Origin: Bryobacterales bacterium
Lineage (GTDB): Bacteria > Acidobacteriota > Terriglobia > Bryobacterales > Bryobacteraceae
Reading direction: 5' to 3'
NCBI GenBank assembly: GCA_003154855.1
Contig: PMEV01000074.1
Coordinates: 1-5,789 of the forward strand
Length of the DNA: 5,789 nt
Below the pieces are notes generated by a model. It was not told the DNA's origin, did not search any database, and saw only the letters and a program-made list of their open reading frames with translations. Each line of letters begins with the position of its first letter. Positions within the stretch are counted from its first letter, which is position 1. The position numbers and the translations under genes were made by a program. Positions 5,533 through 5,789 of the stretch are shown in pieces.

Positions 5533-5789
5533 GTGAATCGTAGACATACTCTTCTCGTCGCTGTGGTCTTGGGGTTGCTGCTTGCGGCTGGCGCCTCCTT
5601 CGCCGCCGACGCTTCCGCGGTGCGGGTCTGGGAGACCAAAACCGTCATCCCTACTTACCTGGCTGGAGATCCCGAACCGAACCCCCTGTTCTTCTTCGGC
5701 CGCCAGAGCCAGGGCGCGCAGGGGCCCGTCTACCCCTATCCCATGTACGACACCCTCACGGGAAAGAAAGTCGACAAGACTTACACCAT
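5533..5789 (+). CDS. Exported DUF5107-like protein, N-terminal part only
   Basis: 85 residues are visible before the right edge; the frame is open. It starts at GTG behind a good ribosome site. Residues 1-25 form a signal peptide (MNRRH, a Leu/Val/Ala core, GASFAA before DAS). The mature start reads VRVWETKTVIPTYLAGDPEPNP (30-51) and then a GRQSQGAQGPVYPYPMYDTLTGKKVDKTYT segment (56-85). This order (VWE, IPTY, G-x-P-x-P-NP, R-x-x-QG, G-x-VYPYP, D-K-x-Y) matches the N-terminal part of DUF5107 proteins as I remember them; these are large proteins, often with tetratricopeptide repeats, found near carbohydrate-degradation genes. The biochemical role is unknown to me. Being 15 bases behind the hydrolase, it is probably co-transcribed and may act on or bind the same saccharides; that link is inference. 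Confidence 0.72.
   Translation, partial: MNRRHTLLVAVVLGLLLAAGASFAADASAVRVWETKTVIPTYLAGDPEPNPLFFFGRQSQGAQGPVYPYPMYDTLTGKKVDKTYT

Noticed and set aside
3586..5547. A 653-codon open frame on the minus strand, antisense to the hydrolase gene
   Set aside because: It mirrors the hydrolase codon structure in GC-rich DNA. The plus-strand product has a signal peptide, a ribosome site and recognisable catalytic motifs; the antisense product has none.

Overview
This is a GC-rich bacterial fragment with six protein genes in two divergent groups and no RNA genes, insertion sequences or CRISPR. The gene content suggests a soil or sediment Acidobacteriota, perhaps of the Solibacter/Bryobacter type: an ECF sigma factor with a zinc-finger anti-sigma factor carrying HEAT repeats, a DUF4097-like exported protein, a PDZ protein, and large secreted carbohydrate-related proteins with GTG starts and strong Shine-Dalgarno sites. 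The taxonomic call is inference from gene content only.

Left part, minus strand (3293 down to 1): a tightly packed operon read right to left. It holds an ECF sigma-70 factor (3293-2676), a membrane anti-sigma factor with an N-terminal ZAS/zf-HC2 zinc motif, one membrane segment and C-terminal HEAT-like repeats (2679-1792), an exported DUF4097-type repeat protein (1792-635), and an exported PDZ-domain protein (614 to beyond the left edge). The first two junctions are stop/start overlaps (ATGA, then TGATG), and the last gap is 20 bases with a strong ribosome binding site. The likely reading is an envelope-sensing regulatory module: sigma factor, membrane-tethered inhibitor with a protein-protein interaction sensor on the outer side, and two exported partners or outputs.

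Middle (3294-3567): a 274-base divergent intergenic region that should hold the promoters of both groups. It contains a perfect 13-base tandem duplication, a pair of near-identical 10-base direct repeats 20 bases apart, and an imperfect GC-rich inverted repeat. No promoter can be called confidently.

Right part, plus strand (3568 to 5789): a secreted clan GH-A glycoside hydrolase resembling GH50 beta-agarases, then after 15 bases a DUF5107-type exported protein cut by the right edge. They look like a short operon for extracellular or periplasmic saccharide breakdown. Nothing in the sequence ties them functionally to the sigma operon beyond the shared divergent region.
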